Below, one piece after another: positions 35,069 to 46,024 of a stretch of 64,000 bases of DNA. Source of the DNA: Volvariella volvacea V23 (Eukaryota > Basidiomycota > Agaricomycetes > Agaricales > Pluteaceae); contig KB722782.1 in assembly GCA_000349905.1 (NCBI GenBank), positions 1-64,000 on the forward strand. The letters are read 5' to 3'. The first letter of the stretch is position 1. The number at the start of each line of letters is the position of its first letter. The position numbers and the translations under genes were made by a program. A model generated the notes under the pieces. That model saw only the letters and a program-made list of their open reading frames with translations. It made no database searches and was not told the origin of the DNA.

Positions 35069-38000
35069 ATGGACCCACGAAGTCGCGGCATGCTGGGTTC
35101 GTTATGGCGCCTCCTGGTGTCTATTTGGAGTTACGTGACTTCAATCTTCGCTCGCATCACTGGTCAAAATGTCAACCGAGGGAAGAGGGACTCTAATCGC
35201 CTACCGCTGGCCATCCAGGTTGCTTCTGGGAACAGGTTTAGATTAATTTCTACACCCATACATTCTCCCACAGCGGACCTCCATGGCCCAATTATGGAGC
35301 CTGCACAGAGCTTCGGTAAGAATTCCTAATCCTTTCGTTCTCTGAATGTTCACGCCTGGCATCAGTTTCGTGTTCTTCCATTCCTTATGAACTACCGAGA
35401 AAGCCTCCACCTCCCCCCTCAAGGTACGAACATTACGACCAAAGGCGGCCTGGTGGTTCCCAGAAGGCTGCAAGTTGGCGCCAAGGCGGCATCTACGACT
35501 TCAATTTTGACGCTGATCACATCGAAGCCCACACGCACATGGAGACCTTCATCACTGTGTCCTCGCGAGCTGCCTCGCTGACAGAACCTCCGGATTGCGA
35601 CATCGTGTTGGACGCGTATGGAACGCCTGAAGAACTTCAGCCCATTATATGCGCGGAAATTGTACCGGAACCACTCGATCAGCCTAGTTCCCTTCCTCTC
35701 CCCATCAACCGCGCCCAACAAGATAGGCAATCAATCCCTCTAGCCGACGCCGAGTCGTTGACACCGCGGGAAGGGACGAGAGATAGCAGCATAGGCGAGC
35801 TCGGCAAACGTCGAGGATTCAAAGGGACACCGTTACTTCCCACTACAGGCCGCAAATCATTCTTCCTTTCCCTCCCAGATGCCCTGAGCCCTCGTACCCC
35901 GGGGTCCAAATCTTCCTCTCCCAAATCGCCATTGACCAATGTTACGAATCTTCTTACCCCCACAAGTGCGACCGCGCCTTCAAGAATCTCCAAGGAATCA
36001 GAAGTCTCCGATGAATTACAAGCCCTGTTCAACCAATATGACCCATTCGGTTGCTCGTCCAATTCGTTCTACACACCTTATGCTTACACTCGTGTCCCCA
36101 CCGGCAATACTTCAGAGATGAACGATTTCAGCATATATGCGCACCAAGAGCCAGGCAAGAGACACAATTCCGGAAAGAGAAAGTCAAACGTTCGTCAAAG
36201 CACGTTCAAGGACAAGACGACGCGCATAACCATGAGAACTACAATCTACGATATGAGCGTATATGATGCCCTGCTGCCAATCTCGCATGTAGCCCCTGCT
36301 TCTCCCAAGAAGAATGCACCAAGTAGAGCAAAGCACGGTACACCCACTCGTCAAGTCGACACGAGGGCGGAAGACAAGAAGCAGAAGGCTCTGGAAATCG
36401 TCTTTACCCCTCCTAGCGACCCACAAAGCCCTAAGCCACCTGCGGTGGTGCTTGTCAGCCCCACAAGAGCGCTAGCCAAGCATAATACGTTAAATATCGA
36501 CAAAACTGCCAGGGTATTCCAAGCTGCAGCTCTCAATGGCACGCAAGCCCCCGAGTCAGGATATGATGAAACTCTCTTTGATTCGTATTACGGCGGCGAC
36601 GATGCTCCAGAAATTCTCGCTTCCACGCCAGTCTGGGAGCGACCTGATGCAACGCCCTCAAAGTTAGCGCTCAAGGAACGAGGGAACCATGTTCCATTCA
36701 GCGCATGGAGTCCTGAAGACAACAGTCTATCGGAAATCACGGTCTCAACCGCTGATACTTCATCAGAACGATCATCGTCGGGATCCATGCCTCCTCCAAC
36801 ACCTCCGCAATCTGTACCCGAGGTCAGCCAAGCCCGCACGGCAACAGCAACAAAAATAGGAGCCATAGCGATGTCGTCATACACTTTCTCGCCCACAATG
36901 ACGAATTGTGGAGAGGAAATAGCATATCACCACCCGAGTCGACCTGTGCCAGCAGCCATCAAGCCACCTCAAGGTGCCAGAGCCGGACCTGGGAATGGGA
37001 GAATAAAGTGCCGATCAGCACCTATTCTTGTACGAGCTCCGTTGCCACTGAGCTCGGGCATGAACTCGTACGCTGTTGACGACGAAGACCCTTTTCTTCT
37101 TATTGACCGCGGGGTCGTGGCGGGGAATAAAGGATCTCCAGCACAGTCCTCTTCGGTCTCGGACAGTAGCATAATGGAAGATAACGGTAATGCTGTTGGG
37201 GGTAACTGTGTTGGACGTGATATTAAGAGAGGACGGGTGGGTGCTGATGGTCTTGGCATTGGCGTCATGAGAGATAGTGGAGTTGATAATCGGAGAAAGT
37301 CGTTCGTGTTGGGAGAAGACCATTCAGCTGGGACTGCGGATGATACGGTGCCGTTCAGTGAGCCTGGAAACTCGTTGAAAGGATTGAGAGAAACGCGTGT
37401 AGAACACGGTTGTGGCGGAGGAAATGAGGCATATCGGCGTAGGGGCGAGAGTCATGACAATAATGCACGGAGCACGAACCAGAGAAAGCCAGAGGATTTG
37501 GCGAACGCAGATCATAAACCGCGAATAGGAAATTTAGCAGAATTGCACTGCCACCACAGCGTGGTGAAAGGTGGACGGGTGCAACAGCAAAGGTCGGAAC
37601 GAGATGGGACGGCAACAGGGCTGCAACCTGCGTTCGATGACGATGGTACGTGCCTTTTTGGCAAACCTGCTGGTAATTACCAGGCCCACTCCAAACCTTT
37701 ATCTGAGCGCCCGATTCTGCGTCATTCTAAATCGACGGAATCGCGCTCGGCAGATGCTTCAACTTTATTATCATCCACCGACGCGGCATCGACTCGGCGA
37801 GGAATTTCTTCTGGGATCAGAGAGACAAGAGGCCGCAAGGGTGAGCTAGATACTCGTGTTGGACATGATGGAGCTAAAATGGGAACGAGCGCTGGAGTGG
37901 ATGCGTCATTGATGTCAGCTGATGGGCACGATGTTGATGGTTCTGGCTATCACTCTGGGCAGTTGAGTCAGGTAGATTGCGATGGAGGTTCTTCTAACTC

Positions 38001-38346
38001 CGGTGGTCGATCCGAAGGGGCATCAAGAGTGGCAATAGTGTCGGCGAACGCGAGTGCTATTGTTGTTGGTAACGCCGCTATGGAGGCCAAGGTGGCGGGT
38101 GTTGGCTATTCATCGACTGCGACTGCGATGGAGTTGAAGATGAAGGAGATTGGGATGAAGAGGAGCCGGAGCGCTGAGAGTGATGGCAATGGAGCAGCAC
38201 GACAAAAAGGATCGGGCAACGTTGTTGGACGGCTTGTGCAGAATTGGGAAGGTAAAACGTCGGATAAGACGGTGAATGGTTCCACACGGATTCAAGCAGT
38301 CAGTATCGGATCGGAGAACAGGAAGAACAAGTTTGCAATTGTATGA
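35069..38346 (+). CDS. large low-complexity protein with N-terminal hydrophobic helix (1075 aa)
   Basis: Exon 1 is 35069-35315, exon 2 35366-38346, with a 50-nt phase-1 intron. The protein starts MDPRSRGMLGSLWRLLVSIW and the segment LWRLLVSIWSYVTSIFARI is hydrophobic enough for a membrane anchor or amphipathic helix. A proline-rich RKPPPPPSRYEHYDQRRPGG follows the splice, then IYDFNFDADHIEAHTHMETF. The rest is Ser/Pro/Gly-rich, with short recurring elements such as RGFKGTPLLPTTGRKSFFLS and RITMRTTIYDMSVYDALLP, which look more conserved than their surroundings. The C-terminus is basic (KNKFAIV). No catalytic domain recognised; function unknown. Confidence 0.75.
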
Positions 38347-38702
38347 TCTGACAATATGGAGAGAGAAGGGTTGGTATGAAGGACAATTTATTCAAGCTCG
38401 TGCCGTGTAATTTATTTAACTTTCTAAACTAGCAGAACTGAATGAAGAGGACGATTGAATGCCCACATTCACCACTCTGACAATAATAAGGCGACAGAAC
38501 GGCCGTTAATCGCGATAGCATGATGAAGGCCGGTATGACATTATGGAATCGGATAATTGGCTGGATATACGCGGTAAAAGCCGGGCAGTGGGCTCAAGTT
38601 GGATCTTTGCGGCATAGGCACCCAAGCAAAGTTTACCAATTTGTCCTTTTTTGCTCGTGTTCGTTATAAAGTGACGCTCCGGTCTACAGCCTGGACGGTT
38701 CG
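38347..38702. other. short intergenic region
   Basis: 3' flank of the 35.1-kb gene and promoter of the 38.7-kb gene; a TATA-like GTTATAAAG lies at about 38664-38672, roughly 35 bases before the ATG. No coding sequence. Confidence 0.4.
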
Positions 38703-40037
38703 ATGTCCAGCCCACAACCAACGATACCCATAGAAAGCACCGGGGAGGGGAGAGAAGAGCAAGATGAGGTTGTAGATGAAGGGAAGAGAAGCGATAATGG
38801 GGGGAACGCTGGGCAATTAGAAGGAAGCGAAAGCGGTGGGCCTTCTACGGAACAGGTATGTTGCTTGAATCTACTCCACCCCTTTCCAATTGTGTCCTGC
38901 CCCGCCTTTCCAAACCCCACCCGCGCTCACCCGCGCTTCCCAACTATCCTTTGCTGCTATTTCTATTCTGCCCACAAATTTGTAATCGCCTATATTCCCA
39001 CTCAGACCTCAACCCTACCACAACCTCGGCCACAGTCACAATCTCAACCACAGTCCGTTTCCCAACCGCTATCGGCCTCATCATCATCATCCCACCCCAC
39101 ACTCCCACAGCACCCTGTGCCCGCGGCCCCTACTTCCACCACGACAGCCACTGAAGTGCCTGTTGCTGCGCCTGCTCCTTCATCCGTCAAACGACCAAAG
39201 CCTAGCTTTAGCTCCTCTCGTAGTGGTTCAAGCGGTTCAAGCCCATTCTTCATGACAATGCCAGGAATCACAGAGCTCGCCTTCCGCGCCCCTGCCCAGA
39301 TAGTGGGCACACCGTATACCATCAATACCGCCACGCCGTTTGAGTATCCATTCCCCGATACCTCGAACATGCAACCTGCATCTGGTTCATTCACTCCTTC
39401 GTCTTCCCCACCTCGCTCTTCTCACGTGCATCCTTCTTCAGCTTCTTCGTTCTCTTCAATCTCCAGCACATCCTCTCCCGGACATTCTTCATCGTCTTCT
39501 TCAACATCCCATCAATATTATCAACATCAGCATCATCTGCAACAGCATTACCCACACCCGCATCATCATTACCCACTCGCATCCACGCCACCACCATTAC
39601 CTTCAGTGCATCATATACCATCATTCCATCCTCCAAATCATGAGCCACACAGTTTCTCTCACCCCAAAATGCGCATCCCAGCTACACCTCCCCCTCCACC
39701 ACCAAGTCTAGTCAAGAAGAAGCATAGGTGGAGTCTCGGGCTGTTGGGGAGAAGGAAGAACAGCACTTCATCAGACGGCCCACCAACGCCTGGAGTTGAA
39801 TCTGGTCCACAGCCTACGTCACCACCACCGCCAAGTCAAGGTGGATCCTCGGCTTTGACGGCTTTACAGTCCATCGCGAAGCACCCTTCCGCGGCTGCGG
39901 GCGAAGGGGCTTCTCTCAGCGGAAACAACGGACTTGGAGGAGGTGGAGAAGGAAACACGCGAAATCGGCTGATTGGTCAATCATCGGCTGCGAATTCACC
40001 ACCACCACCAGCTGGATCAGGACCGGGATCAGGATAA
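38703..40037 (+). CDS. Ser/Pro/His-rich protein (394 aa, or 444 with intron retained)
   Basis: Start MSSPQPTIPIESTGEGREEQ. A segment 38856-39005 (GTATGT ... CACTCAG) has good splice ends and reads as intron-like (Cys/aromatic-rich), giving exons 38703-38855 and 39006-40037 and 394 residues. It is 150 nt long and free of stops, so retention would give 444 residues in frame. The protein has Ser/Pro/Gln/Thr low complexity, a more ordered core MTMPGITELAFRAPAQIVGT, a long His-rich stretch (QYYQHQHHLQQHYPHPHHHY), and a basic cluster KKKHRWSLGLLGRRKNS that could be a nuclear or membrane-binding signal. Function unknown. Confidence 0.7.
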   Translation: MSSPQPTIPIESTGEGREEQDEVVDEGKRSDNGGNAGQLEGSESGGPSTEQVCCLNLLHPFPIVSCPAFPNPTRAHPRFPTILCCYFYSAHKFVIAYIPTQTSTLPQPRPQSQSQPQSVSQPLSASSSSSHPTLPQHPVPAAPTSTTTATEVPVAAPAPSSVKRPKPSFSSSRSGSSGSSPFFMTMPGITELAFRAPAQIVGTPYTINTATPFEYPFPDTSNMQPASGSFTPSSSPPRSSHVHPSSASSFSSISSTSSPGHSSSSSSTSHQYYQHQHHLQQHYPHPHHHYPLASTPPPLPSVHHIPSFHPPNHEPHSFSHPKMRIPATPPPPPPSLVKKKHRWSLGLLGRRKNSTSSDGPPTPGVESGPQPTSPPPPSQGGSSALTALQSIAKHPSAAAGEGASLSGNNGLGGGGEGNTRNRLIGQSSAANSPPPPAGSGPGSG

Positions 40038-42648
40038 TCTCTGCTCTTCTTCTCCGTGAACCTTGAATCGTTGGGGGGTTCGTAGAGAAGTAGGAAGGGG
40101 AATGGGATCGAAGGCGTTCGGAAAATCCTGATCCGCTTTTTTACTTCGATACTCGATTTTTTTGGGGGGGGAGGAGAAACGTGGTGACGTCGTTTAGACT
40201 GTACAGTCTTCCTTCCCCTCAACCCACCACGGTCCATTCGTTTGAAACTGAGTCGAGTTTCAAGTGTCTTTTTCGCTTTCCTCTCTTCTGTTTGTATAGG
40301 ATTTCTGTGTCATCCCTTTAGCGATTTACTGCTTCGTGTTTCAGCCCTTGTTTGTGTCTTCCCCGCTCTCGCATCTCCGTTTGTGTAGTGGGTATTCGCT
40401 ACATGACTTTATGATGGAAAATTGCGTATTGTATAATTGTGAAGTTGTTGTTTGATTGTTGTACTTGCATATTTTTCTTGTTATGTAGCCCTTGATTTAC
40501 TTACATATACACCTAGCTTTTTTTCTTCGTACGACGTTACCCATTCACCCATTGCCTTCCCCCTTTCACCCCGCTCAATTTCACACCAGAGTAGCTGTAC
40601 GTTTGTAGTAAGGTGGTGCAAATTTCATAAACAACGAATGAGCATTCTGCCATTTCATGACCGATACATTGTATTTCTCTTCCCGCTACACCTTCACAGT
40701 ATCACAGTGGAAAACGTTCCCAGGTGTTAGAAAGACTCGAACTCGTGCATTACCTATAACCAGCCTTTCCCCCGCTCTTTACCCGTATATCGTACACGCC
40801 CCAACGTCCGATGGGTATATTTATCCAACTATAACATATACACGAGTCATGCGCGTGCGTTGTGCCTGTTCCACGCACACATCAAGCTTAAAATGCCTAT
40901 AAGAAACCTGACAGACCTGCGGCAGCTGACTTCCTCCCTGTCTTCTCCATTTCATGCTCAAATGAACACAAGAACACGGCGAGCACATGAGGCGGCCCAC
41001 GAGTCGTTGGCGTTCTAAACAGAATATGTGTCCCAGCGGCAGTCATAACCGACCCTCCTTCTCTGGCACTGGGCTCTTGGGGGTTCCGCAGGTTCGGGTA
41101 CAAAAGGTACCAGTTGCGGAAGTGTATCCCTGGGAATGATTAAGGTCGGCTCTCATTTATGCGTTCTGCGTATGCAGATAAGCGCTCACTGGTAAGGTGC
41201 CTCCCAGTTGATCTAATCAGATACCCTGCACCTAGAGTGCCTTAGATTGAGACGACTACCACCTTCAGCGTGCCTAGACCAGATGCAGATGCCTTCTCGC
41301 ATCTAGCATTGACACTTTCTGTCAAAGATGCGCTATTTTTAGCAGTACGATGGTAAGTTGCAATTGGTTAAACCCTCAAAGCTCCGGGCCTCGCGCATGT
41401 TATATCAAAATCCCGACTAACGCACCATGGAGGCCTCGTCCCATCAGCGTCGTATATTTTAACGGGCATTGACGTTCTATTAAAACTCAGACTGGTGAAA
41501 AAAAAGGAGTAAACACAGAATAAGAAGTTGCCTAACCTAACTCATTAATGTGCATCCCTGCATCGTCAACGGAGGAGCGCCCGGATGCTTTTCATGATCC
41601 AGGAGTGAAGGTGCATTTTGGAACAGCCACTACTCGCATGATAAACAGAATTGAAGGGCTTTTGGCCAAGCCGCTAGCTGCAAACGACAATAAGAGCTTG
41701 TTAGCGATTTTGTGCACTAAAAGGGACACTCACCCGCTAGCTATCCCGTCGGCGGCCATTTCCGTTAGGTATGATCATGAAAAAACTTCCCCACGACTCA
41801 GAGTATGGAATATCGGGTGTATTTCCCTCTTTCGGCATATCAGATGGGAGGTGTGGCGGGTGACATTGAGTTTGACCGGACTTTGACATCCTTTAGTACT
41901 GTACAAGGTAAGCACCCAAAGCCGCTCCGTTGACCTACATTCTGCTCGAGAGTGCTTGCCTTGAATGTCAGTGTCCTCTCTAGTCAAATAAAAAACGATA
42001 AAGCCACCAACTCCCGAGGAGACTGCCAAGATGTCGACATCACGAAATCGATACCCGCTAGAATGTTGAGATGAAATATTCTTACCATTACCGTAACGTT
42101 TCGTAACCGGCCGCTTCTGCGATTTCCGAGTCGCAACTGGCCACCCCCCTCGCAAGTCTCCGAGCTCAAAACGTTCGAAATGCTTGGAAATCACACCGAT
42201 CGTTAGCCAACTTGCCACAGAGAAAAATCAAATGAAATTTCTGATTCTGTTCAAAACCCACTTGACCGCAAGCCATAGCACGGATATCACCTTAGCACAG
42301 ACGCGGCCATCCACCCAGCTTGGGAAAGGTCTGTAGCACTCTGCCACAGACTAAGAACCTCCATTGATGCCGATTTCCACATATGGCTCATGAACGTGCG
42401 GTCGCATCAATCCATGGACCCACAGTCAGAAGAATGCCCAACCCTGCAAGTTGCGAAATGATTTGTGTGTCCGTCGATAGCAGTACAACACCTTACTTCT
42501 CCAGAGGCAATCATATCAGGTCACGGAAATATCCAAGGGCAATGGCCTTTGCCGATTGCCAGCACCCGGCCTTGGTGCGAGTACAAAAGCCGGCTTGGAA
42601 GGGTGAGTTGGACGACCAGAAACCACAGCCTGCATCTTACATCTTCAT
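40038..42648. other. 2.6-kb interval without a supportable gene
   Basis: The first few hundred bases are the pyrimidine-rich 3' flank of the preceding gene, including a T7-G8 run at about 40157-40171. A 112-codon forward frame at 41548-41886 has no recognisable features. The end of the interval should contain the promoter of the 42.6-kb gene. Confidence 0.45.
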
Positions 42649-43492
42649 ATGGGATCAACAGAAAAATCACCTAAAGTATCTGCTCCCTCTTCATCCGCGC
42701 GGCAAGCAGGATCGATCTTGCAGGCGACTTCGCTGCTTAGTAAGAGAAATGGCTGGGCCTATGCATGGATTAACTTCTGGATTTTCGTCATGTCCTTATT
42801 GATGATCTGGGATGCGGGATACATCTTCATGAGGTAAGCCAGACTGTCTTGATCTTCGTAGAGGTCATTGATGTATCACCTTTACTGCTAGGCCGAGGTC
42901 TCTGCCTGGCGGAGACTTGAGGTGGATCTGGAGTGTGTATAGTTATATGGAACCAGTAGACCATGTAAGTACACGTGCCCACCTCTTAACACACGCAACA
43001 CTCAGTCGACAACCTCCAGTTGTATGGCAAAAGAGCGCTGGACCTCTCGGACGGACTTCTGGGTTCAATAGGCGCCATCAACCTCGTCGAAACCGTTCTG
43101 AACGTGAGTAATCTATTCCATGTACGTGTATTGATCCAGCTGAACATCTCGTATGTGTAGTGCATGTACATTTGGAAGACCTACCTTGTCGAGACACCAG
43201 AGCGCTCAGCACCCTTGTACGCATTCACAAGCGCCAGCATGTGTCTCGCGAAGATGATTATCCTGGTTGCGCGGCAGCATTTTTGCGGGTGGTGCGAGCT
43301 CCGACACAATGAGTTCCTGCCACTCTTCTGGAATTGGATATTCCCCACGAGGTGAGGACCAAGCGGCTTACGCTTTCTTTGTTGCATTCGTAGAGTGGCT
43401 GGGTCATTTGCTGACATGTGTCAATTGACAGCCAACTGTTTGCGTTCCCCTTGTTCATCATCTGGAGACTGGGACAGGATTTGATAGAATAA
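42649..43492 (+). CDS. small polytopic membrane protein, EXPERA/EBP-like (197 aa)
   Basis: Five exons: 42649-42833, 42892-42964, 43020-43103, 43161-43351, 43432-43492; introns 55-80 nt with matching phases. The sequence reads WAYAWINFWIFVMSLLMIWD, then RPRSLPGGDLRWIWSVYSYM, EPVDHLYGKRALDLSDGL, LGSIGAINLVETVLNCMYIW, then FTSASMCLAKMIILVARQHF, then a cytosolic turn with CGWCELRHN, and a last helix LFAFPLFIIWRLGQDLI. The four- to five-helix plan, the conserved Asp/Glu in the first helices and the VDHxYG motif resemble fungal EXPERA/emopamil-binding-protein-like families, some of which are sterol isomerases; I would not assign the enzyme activity. The start is the first ATG preceding the first helix. 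Confidence 0.7.
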
Positions 43493-45740
43493 CAGATGCA
43501 GCCGGAATGAATTGCGATTTCTATAGCTTTGGTTATGTGCATACTGTAGACAAAGGAAATAACGACTTACTTCCAACAAATGCCACCCTGAACAGTGACG
43601 GAGTGCACAGTACATCTAGAGTCGTACGCCAATGAAAGCACAAGAGCTCGACCTTCTGAGCTTCGTACGCTTTGACAATCTGCCTGCAGCTATTGGGAGC
43701 ACAAAACAACCTCCATAAAAGTACAATGGTTGACGCCAATCGTGGATGATAGCAGTCAAGCGACTTGACGACGGTGCGCCTCGTGGCACGGGCGGGTTCG
43801 CACTAAGCCGAACAAGAATCCCGTATTTTTGGGTTGAACTCCAACTGTAACCTTAACCACCCACCTACAGCTTCTAATTCTCGCGGGCATGGATTTAGCT
43901 CACGACTAGCTTCAATTTTTCCAACGAAAAGTCTTCCAGCATCTCTCGTTGGAGCGGCCGAAGGACCATTGTTGTTGGGCAACTTCCCGCACCTCGAACC
44001 GCACCTCGGGACGACCATGGAGACAGCGAGAAACACCCACGAGGCCTGCTTTTTGTGCTGCTTGCTACCCGCTTAGTCTTCACGCAAGAGCGAGCGTTCA
44101 GGAGAGTAGAAAGAGGTAGCCGTAAAAGGAGAGACACTGAGACGGAAACGAAGGAATGAGGTATGTCGACGCGTTCTTTCCTCACAAAGCGGTTCTTAAC
44201 TCCAGCCCAGCTCGTCTCGAAGACCTCCAGCGTCGAGCTCACGATTAAAGAGTCTCAGTCAGGCACTACCTGTGCGGTGGGACATCCTACAACCCGGAAG
44301 CCTACAGCGTTTCGCAGTCCTTTACCACAGACCCTCTCCCATTCGATTGTCGACGAGGTGAGGTTGAACTACATGGAATAGATGGATAGGCGAGTCGTGG
44401 CGTACCTCCGAAAGGTAAGTATCTTCATCAGACATTGTTACTTTGATAACCCTGTTGATGACTGGGCATTGCCCCTTTTTGTCTTGGCCACAGTGAAGAA
44501 ACGACTATGAATGTTTGTGGGAGGAAGTTGGCAGCTGTGAAGAGGGTGGTTTATTCTATGACGAGATGGTTGGTGTCCGTACGCCTATGCACATTTTTAC
44601 TGCTCTAATCGCGAATCTTAGTCGCTCACCAGAAGCCAGGTTGAGTACCCGGTCAACCCGGGGAATGTTCTGAACTTGTTAATTGCTCAAAGATCGGTAT
44701 GTGGGGGAGTCTACATGTCTGGCGCTCAGAGGAGGATAGCGGTTTAGGGTCGATGATGCTGGCTACCGTGTGCCAGTGGTCCAATTTTTGTTATTGTCTT
44801 TGCGTTCTTCTAGCTTCTTTTCAATCGTGGTGCCAATTCATCTCGGATTGATGAAAGACAATGAGACTGAAGCCGCCAACCCATGCAGACACCTTATTGC
44901 TCATTCCGAATATTTAATCTCTAATTTTTGCCGGAAAAACAGTGCGTCTTGTATAGACAAGAGAGCGCAAACAGCCCACACGGAAATGCCCCACCGTTCA
45001 GGCGATTCGGTATCTCAAAGTTCGGCATTATTGTCTGGATTCCAGTACACTCACGCGGCTAGGAACTATTAGCCATGCTACGATATCACGAGAGCGAATC
45101 ATCGCTTACTAGGCTGACAGAACTTTAGTGAGAGTTAGTTCGCATCAACTGTATTGAAATTTGTTTTAGTTAGCTCCTCACCGACGCCCTTACGTTGAAG
45201 ACAATAAGAAGGATACGCGGGGTGCGTCAAGTGTTCAAGCTCTAGGCCCGACATGGGACCTTGTGGTAGCGTCATTTTGGGAGGGTATTGCTGAGTTTTG
45301 GTCGTTAGCGTCTAGTGCTAAAACTTCCCGGCGTGGCCGGTCTTTTTCTGTTTTAATTTACAAGCATTTTCTAGCTGTAGGCATGGGGCGCAGGCTCTGG
45401 TGTGTATATTCTGACCGTACTACCGCACTGCTAAGGTAGTAATCCCAGAAACTCAACCTTAATTAAGCTCCTAGCGTACTAGCGACGGTATTCAAATTAG
45501 GCACACCGACCCCGACAACGTGCCCATTCCAGTGATCCAACAAAGTTCATCGGTCACAAATTCGAAGCAACCGCTTGCAATCCTTATTGTTTTCTACGGA
45601 CTCCAAATTAATCTCCTATGCCAAATCGGGGGATGCTATGCTGGTTTGGACGAATGATATTCTCGCGTCTAGGGTTGCCATGCTGCTGCACCGTTCCTAC
45701 TGGCCAGCGTCTGCACAAACTCGGCGACGGTGAATTCAAG

Positions 45741-45781
45741 AACAATAAACCACGGTGAAATGGGTTGACGTTCTTATTGTT
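45741..45781. promoter_or_regulatory. inverted pair of HMG-box-like sites upstream of pheromone gene 1
   Basis: AACAATAA (45741-45748) and its exact reverse complement TTATTGTT (45774-45781) face each other about 140-180 bases before the ATG. AACAAT-type cores are bound by HMG-box factors, the class that controls fungal mating pheromone genes. A CRE-like GACGTCAC lies nearby at about 45809-45816. Confidence 0.4.
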
Positions 45782-45832
45782 AGTCTAAATTTTTTATTGC
45801 AACCAGAGACGTCACGTCCAGGCTGGGGAGAG

Positions 45833-45841
45833 GGATATAAA
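45833..45841 (+). promoter_or_regulatory. TATA box of pheromone gene 1
   Basis: GATATAAAG, about 80 bases upstream of the ATG at 45920, in an otherwise mixed-composition leader. Confidence 0.5.
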
Positions 45842-45919
45842 GGACCTGCGTCGAGGAGGGAGGAAAATCAGACAATCAGTCTAAAGCATCATCAGCCTCA
45901 CACACATCCTCTAACTGCA

Positions 45920-46024
45920 ATGGACGCCTTCTCTTACATCTTCAAGAAGACCGAGGAGACCATCGAGGTCCCCGTCGATGAGGACGATGGTGGCAGCGGC
46001 GGCGGAGGCTGCACTATTGCCTAA
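45920..46024 (+). CDS. lipopeptide mating-pheromone precursor-like protein 1 (34 aa)
   Basis: Encodes MDAFSYIFKKTEETIEVP followed by an acidic linker (VDEDD), a Gly/Ser stretch and the C-terminal CaaX box CTIA. Basidiomycete B-locus pheromones are made as such short precursors: the cysteine is farnesylated, the last three residues removed and carboxymethylated, and the N-terminal part cleaved off near charged residues. Here the mature peptide would be glycine-rich and end in Cys (inference). Length, the MDxF start and the CaaX end fit; the start is the only ATG close to the coding part, although the frame is open further upstream to 45755. A GTAAG donor follows 22 bases after the stop. Confidence 0.75.
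   Translation: MDAFSYIFKKTEETIEVPVDEDDGGSGGGGCTIA

Larger units (their letters stand above)
43493..45919. other. 2.4-kb gap, mostly without a gene
   Basis: Open frames at 43834-44076, 44163-44381 and 44770-45072 are short, lack splice partners and match nothing I know. The right end holds the pheromone-gene promoter. Confidence 0.4.
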
